Assembly: GCF_002804065.1 (NCBI RefSeq)
Contig: NZ_CP024955.1
Coordinates: 1,674,001-1,738,000, forward strand
DNA length: 64,000 nt
Direction: 5' to 3'
DNA from: Kyrpidia spormannii
GTDB lineage: Bacteria; Bacillota; Bacilli; Kyrpidiales; Kyrpidiaceae
The notes under the pieces are model-generated. The model made no database searches, had not been told where the DNA came from, and was given only the letters and a program-made list of their open reading frames with translations. A program made the translations under genes and the position numbers. This document shows, in pieces, positions 16,223 to 24,938 of the stretch (positions within the stretch are counted from its first letter, which is position 1; every line of letters starts with the position of its first letter).

Positions 16223-16784
16223 TCTCGCCTCCTCCTTCACCTCCCGATTCGGGAAACAACCGGTACACCAACTCCTCGAATTCCAACCAGCTCTTGACCC
16301 GGAGACAGGGGACGTGGCGATTATACGCATAATCCATTGCCACCGCCCTCCTGCCCGATCGCAGGAATGCCTCGAGGTTGTGTGGGGCATCGTCGAACAG
16401 AAGGTCTCCACATACTCGGTCTTTCCGGTGGGCGAAAATCAGATTTTTCCGCCCAATAAACGGAAGATACTGGGTCACCCACGCGTCCTTTTCTGCCATG
16501 GCACTGCGCCGGGCGCTGGTCACGATGAGGACCTCATACCGTTTTGACAGGCGCTCCAATACGTCAACAGCGTGGGGCAGGGGATCGAGATGCAAAAACA
16601 TGCCGGGTTCGTTGAGATATTGATAAATTTTGCGCCCGCACTCGGGTTTTACGTATTTTTCCCATTCCCAGGTCAAGATGTCGGCCGGGGTCAGATTATC
16701 GGCCCAGTCGGCGTTATACCGGCGACACCAAGCGGACATCAAATCGACAATCACCGAATCCATGTCGATAAGGAGCGTCGTCAC
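16107..16784 (-). CDS. 5'(3')-deoxyribonucleotidase-like HAD phosphatase
   Basis: This is a HAD-superfamily phosphatase resembling the NT5C/5'(3')-deoxyribonucleotidase family, which removes phosphate from deoxynucleoside monophosphates such as dUMP or dTMP. Motif I is IDMDSVIVD, with nucleophile Asp7 and general acid/base Asp9. Motif II is IVTSARRS near residue 93, and motif IV is LLFDDAPHN near residue 128. The catalytic part ends near residue 185. The remaining 40 or so residues are Gly/Arg-rich and are encoded in the 116 bases that overlap the flavoprotein gene, so they may be non-functional read-out. It overlaps dut by ATGA, which suggests linked dUTP-to-deoxyuridine disposal. Confidence 0.78.
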   Translation of the reverse strand: MTTLLIDMDSVIVDLMSAWCRRYNADWADNLTPADILTWEWEKYVKPECGRKIYQYLNEPGMFLHLDPLPHAVDVLERLSKRYEVLIVTSARRSAMAEKDAWVTQYLPFIGRKNLIFAHRKDRVCGDLLFDDAPHNLEAFLRSGRRAVAMDYAYNRHVPCLRVKSWLEFEELVYRLFPESGGEGGGESVGATEGGTCRCGCRSGRDQRGDLGEESGAFGRGDRGR

Positions 16785-17254
16785 CGAACATTCCCCTCCG
16801 GCTCAATCAGGCGCCCCGTCGACCCGAACCCGCCTTCTCCCCGCCGGGACTCCCCGAGTTCAGACACGTAGGCCACTTCCACCCGACAGATCGGCATGAC
16901 CACCAATTGGGCCACGCGCTGGCCGGGCTCGATTCGACGCGGTTGTTTCCCAAAGTTATACAAAGGCGCGTGGATCTCGCCGCGATAGTCACTGTCAATA
17001 ACGCCGACCCCGTTGGCCAACCCCAACTGCTCCCGGGTCGAGAGACCGCTGCGGGCAAACACCAGGCCGACAAACTCCGGCCCCGGCAGCTCCACGGCGA
17101 TGCCGGTGGGAATGAGAATCACCTCCCCGGGGTTGATTTCCAGGGGTTCGGAGATGGCCGCAGCCAGATCGAGGCCCGCAGAGCCTTCGGTCTGGTACGC
17201 CACGGGCATCGGAGGCACCCCCGACTTCTCCAGCTGCTTCACCTTGAGTTGCAC
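16781..17254 (-). CDS. dut: dUTP diphosphatase
   Basis: It hydrolyses dUTP to dUMP, keeping uracil out of DNA and feeding thymidylate synthesis. The 157-residue trimeric-type dUTPase shows motif 1 (TEGSAGLDLAAA), motif 2 (ARSGLSTREQLGLANG), motif 3 (GVIDSDYRGEI), motif 4 (IEPGQRVAQLV) and the C-terminal motif 5 (RGEGGFGSTG). GTG 17252-17254 has GAGGTG six bases ahead. The frame is open another 42 codons, but those residues are not conserved-looking. It begins 31 bases after mlpA and overlaps the nucleotidase by ATGA. Confidence 0.94.
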   Translation of the reverse strand: MQLKVKQLEKSGVPPMPVAYQTEGSAGLDLAAAISEPLEINPGEVILIPTGIAVELPGPEFVGLVFARSGLSTREQLGLANGVGVIDSDYRGEIHAPLYNFGKQPRRIEPGQRVAQLVVMPICRVEVAYVSELGESRRGEGGFGSTGRLIEPEGNVR

Positions 17255-17285
17255 CGCCCGCACCTCGCTTCTGTCCCTAGACACC

Positions 17286-18533
17286 TCAATCGAACAACCT
17301 TTCCAATTCCTCTCCGGGCACCGGTCCCAGCGCCGCCACGGCCGGAGCATTTCGCAAGCATTGCGCCACCCGTCGGACATCCTCCAACGTCACAGCATCG
17401 ATTCGCTCCAGGGTCTCGTCCAAGGTGTAGTGCCGTCCGAGAAGCAGCTCATTCTTGCCCAATCGGGTCATTCGACTGGTGGTACTCTCCAGGCTGAGCA
17501 TGAGGCTTCCTTTCACTTGTTCCTTACCGCGCTCCAGTTCTCCTTCCGTGATCCCGGACTCGGCGACATCTTCAAAAATCCGGCTTACTTCCCGAACGAC
17601 CTCACCGGTATATTCGGGCGCCATTCCGGCATAGATCCCCAGGAGTCCCGTATCCCGGTACGCCGTGTGGTAGGAATAAATCGAATAAGCCATGCCCTTT
17701 TCCTCTCGAATCGACTGAAACAACCGGGAGCTCATCGTCCCGCCCAGGGCGTTGTTCAATAAGATCATAGCGTGCAAATCCTCGTGGTCCACCGGCAGGC
17801 CGGGTACGGCCAAACAGAAGTGCTCCTGCTCGGTCTGTTTCACCCGGGTGCGCCGCTCGGGCATAAAAGTCGGCGGCTCGGTGATTACTCGTTCGGCCCG
17901 GCGATTCCACGGGCCCCCGAACAACTCCTCAACAATAGCCATCACCTCGTCGGTCCGCACGTGACCGGCCACTGTAATGACCGTGTTGCTCTCGACGTAT
18001 CGCTGGGACAGATAATCCACCAGGTTTTGTCGCTCGAAGGTTTGCAATGTCTGTTCGGTTCCCAGTATGTTGAACCCCAGCGGGTGATCGCCCCATACCA
18101 CCGAGGCCAGGAGATCGTGAACCAGTTCGTCCGGCGTATCCTCGTACATCCGGATTTCTTCGACAATCACCTTGCGCTCTTTCGCCAATTCCTCGGGGGC
18201 AAATCGGGAGTGGAAAAACATGTCTGCCAAAGTCTCCATCGCCCGCCTAAAATGAAGGTCCAGGACCTTGGCGTAAAAACAGGTGTACTCTTTTGCCGTA
18301 AAAGCGTTCACCTGTCCTCCCACGTGATCGAACACTTCCGCCAATTCCTTGGCGGATCTTGTCTCCGTCCCCTTAAACAACATATGTTCGATAAGGTGTG
18401 AGATCCCGTTGATCTCGGGGGTTTCATGTCGGGACCCCGTCCCGACCCATATCCCCACAGAAATAGAACGGATGCCGGGAATCTCTTCCACGACCACCGT
18501 CAATCCGTTGGAGAGCTGCTGCCGGTCGATCAA
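17286..18533 (-). CDS. mlpA: M16-family zinc protease (MlpA/YmxG)
   Basis: This pitrilysin/mitochondrial-processing-peptidase-like metalloprotease has 415 residues. The inverted zinc motif HLIEH is at residues 46-50, the downstream glutamate lies in the ELAKERKVIVEEIRMYEDTPDEL region, and the second M16 domain covers about 165-400. B. subtilis mlpA/ymxG sits between ylxY and ymxH, as here. The ATG at 18539 touches the GAGGAGG site. The TTG six bases later (18531-18533) is properly spaced and aligns with the B. subtilis N-terminus, so it is chosen. A promoter lies about 75 bases upstream. Substrate unknown; a role in regulating aspartokinase or proteases was proposed for B. subtilis. Confidence 0.9.
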   Translation of the reverse strand: MIDRQQLSNGLTVVVEEIPGIRSISVGIWVGTGSRHETPEINGISHLIEHMLFKGTETRSAKELAEVFDHVGGQVNAFTAKEYTCFYAKVLDLHFRRAMETLADMFFHSRFAPEELAKERKVIVEEIRMYEDTPDELVHDLLASVVWGDHPLGFNILGTEQTLQTFERQNLVDYLSQRYVESNTVITVAGHVRTDEVMAIVEELFGGPWNRRAERVITEPPTFMPERRTRVKQTEQEHFCLAVPGLPVDHEDLHAMILLNNALGGTMSSRLFQSIREEKGMAYSIYSYHTAYRDTGLLGIYAGMAPEYTGEVVREVSRIFEDVAESGITEGELERGKEQVKGSLMLSLESTTSRMTRLGKNELLLGRHYTLDETLERIDAVTLEDVRRVAQCLRNAPAVAALGPVPGEELERLFD

Positions 18534-18606
18534 GTTCATCCTCCTCGTCCACGCTACCCTTAACGCAGAACCGGCGCTTCCTAGAGCGCCGTCGCAATTC
18601 ACGTCT

Positions 18607-18635
18607 ACTATAACAGAATCCGGAACCTACCACAA
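18607..18635 (-). promoter_or_regulatory. mlpA promoter
   Basis: TTGTGG (18630-18635) and TATAGT (18607-18612) are 17 bases apart on the minus strand. The leader of about 70 bases contains a 7-bp hairpin (18572-18591) ahead of the GAGGAGG site. The promoter likely drives mlpA, dut, the nucleotidase and the flavoprotein gene. Confidence 0.6.
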
Positions 18636-18713
18636 CGTGGCGGGTGGGCAGAGTGACTGCAAGGCGCCCGTGAGGACACCAGGCCCCGGGCACCCTGTTA
18701 CCCCTCCAGTACG

Positions 18714-19691
18714 CTAAAGCGGCCGTTCCGGTGACAGGAGGTTCGACACCGTGACCAGATCGTATCCTTTGCCCCGAAGGCCTTGAATGATGCCCTCAAG
18801 GGCCGCCGGGGTCTCAGGCGTGGGATGCATCAACACCAGGGCCCCGGGTTCGGCATGCCCCACGATCCGCCGAACCATCAGATGAACCGGGGGCCTTTTC
18901 CAGTCCACCGTGTCCAAAGTCCACATAATCGTATACATTCCCATGCCCCAGGCCTGCTTCACGACCCGATCGTCGTACCAACCGGCTGGTGGCGCAAAAA
19001 GGACCGGTCGGACGCCCGACGCCTCCTCGATCACCCTCCGGCTCCGCTCCAAATTCTGCCTGATCTGTCCCACAGATTTTCCCCTTAGATCCGGGTGGCC
19101 CCAGCCGTGGGTTCCGATTTCATGTCCGGCCTTGGCAATGGCGGACGCCAAATCCCCGTGTTCGGCAACCCATTTGCCATCCAAAAAGAAGGTGGCTTTC
19201 ACCTGGTGCCGATCGAGCACCCGGAGCAGGTCGGGGACGTGTTCTTCGCCCCAGGAAACATTGACCATGAGGGCCATTTGCTTCTTCGAGCCATTGCCGC
19301 GATAGATCGGCGCCGGAGGAAGGTCTTTGAGGCTGACTTCGGCGGGAACTTGACGAATGACCCACGGGATTCCCCCTCCGGCCCCCCTAACCCCGGACTG
19401 CACCCGCTTCCACGTCTCTTCGACATCCACCTCGATGCCGTTGAGATCGGGAATCGCTTTCCACACCCGATCGATACGGGCATTTTGAGGCGGTTTCGAG
19501 AGCCTTGCCGCTTCACGTTCCACGTCTTCCCGGGTCCACCCAGATGAATTGGCAAAATGACTTGAAGTTACGTCGGCAAGTATCGGGGGACGAACAGACC
19601 AGCAAGAAGCTCCCGTCATGACAAGAAAGGCGACCAACATTCTGATGATCGGGAGAAAACGTTTGGGGATAAAACCCTTGCCGATTTTCAA
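18714..19691 (-). CDS. ylxY: NodB-type polysaccharide deacetylase-like protein YlxY
   Basis: This is an exported protein of the carbohydrate esterase 4 family, 325 residues. An N-terminal hydrophobic segment (about residues 15-40) is a signal peptide or anchor. The NodB fold covers about 140-320. Metal motif HGWGH is present (GTHGWGHPDL), as are LFAPPAGWYDD and TLDTVDWKRP. The first catalytic motif, normally TFDDG, is replaced by NVSWGEE, so deacetylase activity is doubtful. The start is TTG 19689-19691, eight bases after AGGAGG; the longer frame to 19793 lacks such a site. In B. subtilis ylxY follows pnp directly, whereas here an alcohol dehydrogenase gene intervenes. A function in sporulation or cell wall is assumed from location only. 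Confidence 0.85.
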   Translation of the reverse strand: MKIGKGFIPKRFLPIIRMLVAFLVMTGASCWSVRPPILADVTSSHFANSSGWTREDVEREAARLSKPPQNARIDRVWKAIPDLNGIEVDVEETWKRVQSGVRGAGGGIPWVIRQVPAEVSLKDLPPAPIYRGNGSKKQMALMVNVSWGEEHVPDLLRVLDRHQVKATFFLDGKWVAEHGDLASAIAKAGHEIGTHGWGHPDLRGKSVGQIRQNLERSRRVIEEASGVRPVLFAPPAGWYDDRVVKQAWGMGMYTIMWTLDTVDWKRPPVHLMVRRIVGHAEPGALVLMHPTPETPAALEGIIQGLRGKGYDLVTVSNLLSPERPL

Positions 19692-19862
19692 GACTTGCCC
19701 CTCCTTTTTACGACAGACATCTGCTTTTAACGTGGGGCCAATGATCCCGATCGTATACATGAAGACCACCGGGCCGGTCTGTTGAAATAGCAATAATCAT
19801 ATTTTTTAATGAAGGCAAGAGGATTGTGCTCGGACATGATCGCGTAGCGGTAACACGTAACG

Positions 19863-19901
19863 ACAAAAAACCGCCCAGGGTCTTATTCTCCCCAGGCGGT
19901 C
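19863..19901 (-). terminator. Intrinsic terminator of the alcohol dehydrogenase gene
   Basis: Arms ACCGCCTGGGG and CCCTGGGCGGT (11 pairs, two of them G-T) with an 8-base loop are followed by T6 on the minus strand. It stands about 25 bases after the adh stop and isolates that gene from ylxY. Confidence 0.85.
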
Positions 19902-19926
19902 TGAAGGTACTGGGCTTATCTCCAGC

Positions 19927-20982
19927 TTAAAACTTCGTAATCACATGAAAGCCTTTTGTGCGGAAATTACTCATATCTTCAAAGGTTTGTGATACATCCT
20001 CGAGTCCTACTTCTTTGTTGACCAAGGTTTTCGGATTCAGACGACCAGAGGATACGAGGCTGAGCAGCCCCCGATAGGCAGGATGGGGATTTCCAAGACT
20101 GCCCACAAACTCCAGTTCCATCGCTGTAATCATATCGACGGGAATCGAAACCATGCCCCCCTCTTCCGAGGTGGTCAAGCCGACTTGAACGTGACGTCCT
20201 CCTTTGCGAAGGGACAAAACGGAATTGAGGACAGTGTCACGGACGCCCAGGGCATCGATTCCGACATGAGCTCCGCCCTTCGTAATCTCTTTGATTGCTT
20301 CCGGCACATTCTCGCGTTTCGCATTGATGGTCGCTACAGCGCCTTCTTCCCGCGCCTTCTCCAGCTTCGCGTCATCGATGTCCACGGCGATGACTTGACC
20401 TCCAAGTGCCGCGGCCACCTGGACGGCGGATAAGCCCACACCTCCTGCACCTTGGATCGCAACCCAATCTCCGGGTTTCACATTGCCCCGGACCACACCA
20501 TGATAACCGGTCATATATCGGCACCCAATCGCCGCCGCAGTAACTCCGTCGACGTTCTCCGGGAGAGGAATCAGGTTGAAATCTGCATTCTTTACCAGGA
20601 CATACTGGGCATATCCACCGTCAAATCCGCTAACCAAACCATAGATTTGCAAGTTCTCGCAGAGGTTCGGCACTCCACTCAAGCAATATTGGCAATGCCC
20701 GCACCCGGCATGGAACGGCACCGTAACCCGGTCGCCGCGCTTATAGTTTTTCACATCTTTCCCGACTTCCTCCACCACGCCTCCAAACTCGTGCCCCGGC
20801 GTGATGGGCAATTCCGGGGAAAGCCCGATCCAAGACCAGTCACCTTGCCATGCGTGCCAGTCGCTGCGGCAAATCCCACACGCTTCGACTCGAAGAACAG
20901 CGTCTCCCGGGCCTGGCTTCGGATCAGGGACCTCCATGACCGGAAGGGGTTTCTTGTGCTCAACTAAGCGGGCGGCTTTCAT
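19927..20982 (-). CDS. Zinc-dependent alcohol dehydrogenase, medium-chain family
   Basis: This NAD(P)-dependent medium-chain dehydrogenase has 351 residues. Catalytic zinc ligands are in ACGICRSDWH (Cys35 or Cys38) and TPGHEFGG. The structural zinc lobe CGHCQYCLSGVPNLC has all four cysteines. The coenzyme motif GAGGVGLSAVQVAAALG is near residue 175, and the Asp of VIAVDIDD favours NAD. It resembles broad-substrate zinc ADHs that use short alcohols or aldehydes. The gene has its own terminator, and the preceding pnp is also terminated, so it is a one-gene transcript. It interrupts the pnp-ylxY pair of B. subtilis, which suggests a late insertion. The AAGGAGG site is 13 bases from the ATG, an unusually long spacing. 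Physiological substrate unknown. Confidence 0.88.
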   Translation of the reverse strand: MKAARLVEHKKPLPVMEVPDPKPGPGDAVLRVEACGICRSDWHAWQGDWSWIGLSPELPITPGHEFGGVVEEVGKDVKNYKRGDRVTVPFHAGCGHCQYCLSGVPNLCENLQIYGLVSGFDGGYAQYVLVKNADFNLIPLPENVDGVTAAAIGCRYMTGYHGVVRGNVKPGDWVAIQGAGGVGLSAVQVAAALGGQVIAVDIDDAKLEKAREEGAVATINAKRENVPEAIKEITKGGAHVGIDALGVRDTVLNSVLSLRKGGRHVQVGLTTSEEGGMVSIPVDMITAMELEFVGSLGNPHPAYRGLLSLVSSGRLNPKTLVNKEVGLEDVSQTFEDMSNFRTKGFHVITKF

Positions 20983-21137
20983 AATTTTTTGATAACCTCC
21001 TTATCGACATTGTAGTTTGACTTCTTGGAATAACTTATATATATCATATTCTTGCAATAAAAGAAACCCCTCACCCCCCGCCATTAGCCAATTGGTACAA
21101 CCGACCATTCAAACTTTATGCGTAAGGAGTCAGACAT
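20983..21137 (-). promoter_or_regulatory. Upstream control region of the alcohol dehydrogenase gene
   Basis: This is an AT-rich stretch in otherwise GC-rich DNA, bounded by the pnp terminator and the adh start. It contains TATATA/TATATAAG and TTGCAA elements, plus a CCAATTGG palindrome near 21090, but no single promoter with good boxes and spacing could be assigned. Confidence 0.4.
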
Positions 21138-21162
21138 GAAAAAAAGGCGTGGTTGCACGCCT
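21138..21162 (-). terminator. Intrinsic terminator after pnp
   Basis: Perfect 7-bp arms AGGCGTG/CACGCCT around a CAAC tetraloop are followed by T7 on the minus strand. It lies about 105 bases beyond the pnp stop. Confidence 0.9.
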
Positions 21163-21268
21163 ACTTTCTTATCCCTCTCAAAATCTTGATCACGATGGGT
21201 GCCGGCTCCGGGAGGGCGCCATATCCACGGATCGCCCGCCTCCCGCTTCATGGCCTCACCACCTGGCG

Positions 21269-23452
21269 TCAGGAACGCCGGCGCTGACCGCGTCCTCCCC
21301 GGGATGTGCCCCCTCCGACGACCTTTCCCACCTGCCGACCGGCTTCCTGGGGGTGCACCTCACCCGCAGTTCCCCGCCGAGCCTGCAGCACTTCCCGCCG
21401 AGAGAGGTTGATCCGCCCCTGGGAGTCGATTTCCGTCACCTTCACATCGATCTCGTCCCCCACTTGGACGACATCTTCGGTCCGGCCCACCCGCTCGTCC
21501 GCCAATTGGGAGATGTGGACCAGTCCTTCTTTTCCCGGAAGGATTTCCACAAAAGCTCCATACTTCTCCACCCGGGTCACGCGCCCGTGGTAGGTGTGTC
21601 CAACCTCCACCTCGGCCACGATTCCCTCGATCATCTTGCGGGCCCGCTCCCCGGCCTCTTGATCCACGGCGGCGATAAAAATCCGCCCGTCCTGTTCAAT
21701 GTCGATCTTCACCCCGGTGTCGTCGATGATTTTATTGATCACCCGGCCTCCGGGGCCAATGACCTCCCGGATTTTATCTGGGTGAATGCGCATGGTGATG
21801 ATCCGGGGCGCATAGGGGGACAGCTGTTGCCGCGGCTGTTGGATCACTTCAAGCATCTTGCCGAGGATAAACATCCGACCGCGATGGGCCTGTTCCAAAG
21901 CGGATGCCAGAATATCCCGGGTCAAGCCCTTGATCTTGATATCCATCTGAAGCGCCGTCACTCCAGCTGCGGTGCCCGCCACCTTAAAGTCCATGTCCCC
22001 AAGGTGGTCTTCCATTCCTTGGATGTCCGTGAGGATGGCCACCCGATCCCCTTCCTTCACGAGACCCATGGCGACCCCGGCCACCGGCGCCTTAATGGGC
22101 ACCCCGGCGTCCATCAACGCGAGCGTGCTGCCACAAATGCTGGCCTGGGAGGTGGATCCGTTTGATTCCAGGACCTCCGACACGAGGCGAATCGTGTAAG
22201 GAAATTCCTCTTCGCTGGGGATCACGGGTTCCAGCGCCCGTTCCCCCAGGGCCCCGTGGCCGATGTCCCGCCGGCTGGGCGCCCGAATGGGTCGCGCTTC
22301 TCCCACGCTGAAAGGCGGAAAATTATAATGGTGCATGAAGCGCTTCGACTCCTCCAGATCGAGGCCATCGAGAATCTGGACATCGCCGAGCGCCCCGAGG
22401 GTACAGACCGACAGCGCCTGGGTCTGGCCCCGGGTGAACAAACCGGACCCGTGGGTGCGGGGCAAGAGGCCGACTTCACAGGAGATCGGGCGAATCTCGT
22501 CCAAAGCCCGGCCGTCCGGCCGCATGCCTTCATTGAGAATCGCAGAGCGGACCTCCTCTTTGAGGATATCGTGCAGGACCTCGGCGATGTCTGCCGCCCC
22601 TTCCGGAAACTGTTCGGCAAAATGTTCCTGAGTCTCTTCTTCCACCGCCCGGATGGCGTCTTCCCGGGCTAATTTTTCCGGGGTGCGAATGGCGGTCTTA
22701 AGCTTTTCCGTGGCGAATTCCCTCACCGCCTGAATGATCTCCTCCTGAGGACGGTGCAACTCGGGCACGATCTTTTCTTGGCCAATCTCCTGGCGCATGC
22801 GTTCCTGCAGATCGATCAAGGGCTGCAGTTGTTCATGCCCGAACATGATCGCGTCGAGCATCTCCGATTCCGGCACTTCATTCGCACCGGCCTCCACCAT
22901 CACCACGGCGCTCCGGGAACCGGCCACGACCAGGTGCATATCGCTTTTTTCCGCTTGGGCCACAGTGGGATTCACCACGAATTGCCCATCCACCCTGCCG
23001 ACCACCAGTCCCGCGATGGGCCCATCAAAAGGGATGGAGGAAATCGTGAGAGCCGCGGAGGTTCCGATCATACCGGCAATCTCCGGGGGGCAGTCCTGAT
23101 CCACCGACAGGACCAGCGCCACCACCTGAACTTCATTTCGAAATCCTTCCGGGAACAGAGGCCGGATCGGCCGGTCGATTAACCGGCTCGCCAAAATCGC
23201 CTTTTCGCTGGGACGCCCTTCCCGTTTGATGAACCCCCCGGGAATCTTGCCCACGGCATAGAGCCGTTCTTCGTAGTTGACCGTGAGGGGAAAGAAATCG
23301 AGATCCTTGGGTTCTTTTGACATTGTTACGGTCGCTAACACCACGGTGTCACCGTAGCGCACCGTCACGGCGGCGGTGGCCTGTTTGGCCAGTTTTCCCG
23401 TCTCGAGCACGAGACGCCGTCCGCCTAGCACAGTCTCAAAAATATGGGGCAT
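21269..23452 (-). CDS. pnp: Polyribonucleotide nucleotidyltransferase (PNPase)
   Basis: This phosphorolytic 3'-5' exoribonuclease of the RNA degradosome has 727 residues. Two RNase PH domains (about 10-230 and 310-540) are joined by a helical linker. They are followed by a KH domain ([20 protein letters not shown] near 565) and an S1 domain ([25 protein letters not shown] near 625). Motifs [12 protein letters not shown] and [22 protein letters not shown] are diagnostic. The C-terminal 30 residues are Arg/Gly-rich ([15 protein letters not shown]), possibly an RNA-binding tail. ATG 23450-23452 is used because the conserved N-terminus starts there, although GGAGG is 13 bases away. It follows rpsO after an attenuating hairpin. 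Confidence 0.96.
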   Translation of the reverse strand: MPHIFETVLGGRRLVLETGKLAKQATAAVTVRYGDTVVLATVTMSKEPKDLDFFPLTVNYEERLYAVGKIPGGFIKREGRPSEKAILASRLIDRPIRPLFPEGFRNEVQVVALVLSVDQDCPPEIAGMIGTSAALTISSIPFDGPIAGLVVGRVDGQFVVNPTVAQAEKSDMHLVVAGSRSAVVMVEAGANEVPESEMLDAIMFGHEQLQPLIDLQERMRQEIGQEKIVPELHRPQEEIIQAVREFATEKLKTAIRTPEKLAREDAIRAVEEETQEHFAEQFPEGAADIAEVLHDILKEEVRSAILNEGMRPDGRALDEIRPISCEVGLLPRTHGSGLFTRGQTQALSVCTLGALGDVQILDGLDLEESKRFMHHYNFPPFSVGEARPIRAPSRRDIGHGALGERALEPVIPSEEEFPYTIRLVSEVLESNGSTSQASICGSTLALMDAGVPIKAPVAGVAMGLVKEGDRVAILTDIQGMEDHLGDMDFKVAGTAAGVTALQMDIKIKGLTRDILASALEQAHRGRMFILGKMLEVIQQPRQQLSPYAPRIITMRIHPDKIREVIGPGGRVINKIIDDTGVKIDIEQDGRIFIAAVDQEAGERARKMIEGIVAEVEVGHTYHGRVTRVEKYGAFVEILPGKEGLVHISQLADERVGRTEDVVQVGDEIDVKVTEIDSQGRINLSRREVLQARRGTAGEVHPQEAGRQVGKVVGGGTSRGGRGQRRRS

Positions 23453-23540
23453 GGATTCACGCCAGCCTCCTTCCCATCCCGCCTTTGCGAGCTTGTCCGC
23501 CGTCCCGCTGCCCGCGCTTTGGCCAAGACAATTCAATACG

Positions 23541-23569
23541 AAAAGGGAAGCGGGGGGACTCCCGCTTCC
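23541..23569 (-). terminator. rpsO-pnp intercistronic hairpin
   Basis: Nine-base perfect arms GGAAGCGGG/CCCGCTTCC with a 6-base loop are followed by CTTTT on the minus strand, seven bases after the rpsO stop. The short T-run suggests partial termination, limiting pnp relative to rpsO. Confidence 0.65.
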
Positions 23570-23575
23570 TTGCTT

Positions 23576-23845
23576 CTACTTTCGCAGACCGAGCTTCTCG
23601 ATCAAGATGCGGTACCTGGCCACATCCTTCTTGCGCAGGTAATTGAGCAGACTTCGTCGCTGTCCTACCATCTTCAGCAGGCCTCGACGGGAATGAAAAT
23701 CTTTTTTGTGGATCTTCAAATGTTCGTTGAGGGTGTTGATCTTCTCGGTCAATAACGCCACCTGAACCTCGGGGGACCCGGTGTCCGACTCGTGCACCTT
23801 AAACGTGTCGATCAATTCCTTTTTCCGCTCCTGGGAGAGCGCCAC
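23576..23845 (-). CDS. rpsO: 30S ribosomal protein S15
   Basis: A primary 16S rRNA-binding protein of the small subunit platform, 89 residues including the initiator. Conserved features are [22 protein letters not shown], the loop [11 protein letters not shown] that contacts the rRNA three-way junction, and [20 protein letters not shown] at the C-terminus. The start is GTG, with GGAGGTG about seven bases ahead. A promoter and a leader of about 100 bases lie upstream, and S15 often represses its own leader. Confidence 0.97.
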   Translation of the reverse strand: MALSQERKKELIDTFKVHESDTGSPEVQVALLTEKINTLNEHLKIHKKDFHSRRGLLKMVGQRRSLLNYLRKKDVARYRILIEKLGLRK

Positions 23846-23950
23846 CTGCCTTCACCTCCTCACACCATAATCGCCGAGAGCCCAGTCATCCGCCGGCAGA
23901 ACGGAAAACCGCGCCATCGGTTCGAAAGCGGCAGAAAAACGCCATGGTGA

Positions 23951-23980
23951 AGTATACCATATCGATTCCCGGGAAAGCAA
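23951..23980 (-). promoter_or_regulatory. rpsO promoter and leader
   Basis: TTGCTT (23975-23980) and TATACT (23951-23956) are 18 bases apart on the minus strand, ending exactly at the ribF stop codon. The transcript would have a leader of about 100 bases (23846-23944) with several GC-rich stems, long enough for S15 autoregulation. Confidence 0.65.
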
Positions 23981-24928
23981 TCACTCGTCTCCTTGGGCGG
24001 TTCGCCACAGATTCCGGGCGGTGCGTACATCCTGCTCAATCTGGGCGACCAACCGATCCACCGAATCGAACCGTTGCTCCGGCCGCAAATAATCAAGAAA
24101 CTCCACCCTCATCTCTTCCCCGTACAGGTCGACCCTTTGATCAAGAAGATGAACTTCCAGAGACAGGGTTCCCCGATCGTAAAAAGTGGGGCGCACCCCG
24201 ATATTCATCACCCCGGGACCCGTTTCCATGCCCCAGAACGCTCGGACGAGATAGACGCCGGTTCCTGGGATCAGAAAAGGATCATTCAGTTGAAGATTGG
24301 CCGTGGGAAAACCGATCCCGATCCCCCGCCCTTCCCCCTTGACCACACGCCCGGTGAGGGCGTAGGGCCGTCCGAGCAGCTCTCGAACCAGTTTGACCTC
24401 CCCATAGCGCAACCTCTCCCGAATGAGGGAGCTGCTGACCTTTTCTCCATACCGGTTAACCGGCGGCAGAATCCAAACGGGCAGAGCCCTCGTCTCTCCC
24501 ATCGCCTTGAGTAAAGCTGCATCCCCTTTGCCCCCCGCTCCAAACGTATAATCAAAACCGGCCACCAGCGCCTCGGGGGCCAAGGGGAGTAACAGGTCGA
24601 GGACAAACTGTTCCGGGGCCACCGCGGCAACCTCCCGGGTGAACATGAGAATATACACCAAGTCCGCACCATAATGCTCCAGCAGGCGCAATTTTTCGGG
24701 CAATGGAGTGAGGAGTACATCGTATTCCGCACCGATTCCCAGTACCTGGCGAGGATGGGGATCGCACAAAAATACGGCAAAAGGCACTCCTCGTCGTTTG
24801 GCTTCGGCTTTTCCTTGGGACAGAATCTCTTGATGTCCAATATGGAGGCCGTCAAAGGTACCCAGGGCCATCACGGAAGGACTCGGGGGCGACCAGTGCT
24901 CATGTAAGGTCAGGCGGATCGTTTCCAT
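23981..24928 (-). CDS. ribF: Bifunctional riboflavin kinase/FAD synthetase
   Basis: It makes FMN and then FAD from riboflavin. The protein has 315 residues. The N-terminal nucleotidyltransferase domain (about 15-185) has ALGTFDGLHIGHQ and the SSSLIRERL motif. The C-terminal riboflavin kinase domain (about 185-310) has GRGIGIGFPTANL and MNIGVRPTF. ATG 24926-24928 follows GGAGG by six bases. The open frame continues 88 codons further but overlaps truB and is discarded. It stands between truB and rpsO as in B. subtilis. Confidence 0.95.
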   Translation of the reverse strand: METIRLTLHEHWSPPSPSVMALGTFDGLHIGHQEILSQGKAEAKRRGVPFAVFLCDPHPRQVLGIGAEYDVLLTPLPEKLRLLEHYGADLVYILMFTREVAAVAPEQFVLDLLLPLAPEALVAGFDYTFGAGGKGDAALLKAMGETRALPVWILPPVNRYGEKVSSSLIRERLRYGEVKLVRELLGRPYALTGRVVKGEGRGIGIGFPTANLQLNDPFLIPGTGVYLVRAFWGMETGPGVMNIGVRPTFYDRGTLSLEVHLLDQRVDLYGEEMRVEFLDYLRPEQRFDSVDRLVAQIEQDVRTARNLWRTAQGDE

Positions 24929-24938
24929 GAGGAACCTC

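Noticed and set aside
21149-22165. 338-codon plus-strand frame opposite pnp
   Set aside because: Composition typical of an antisense shadow and no domain; pnp is complete on the other strand.
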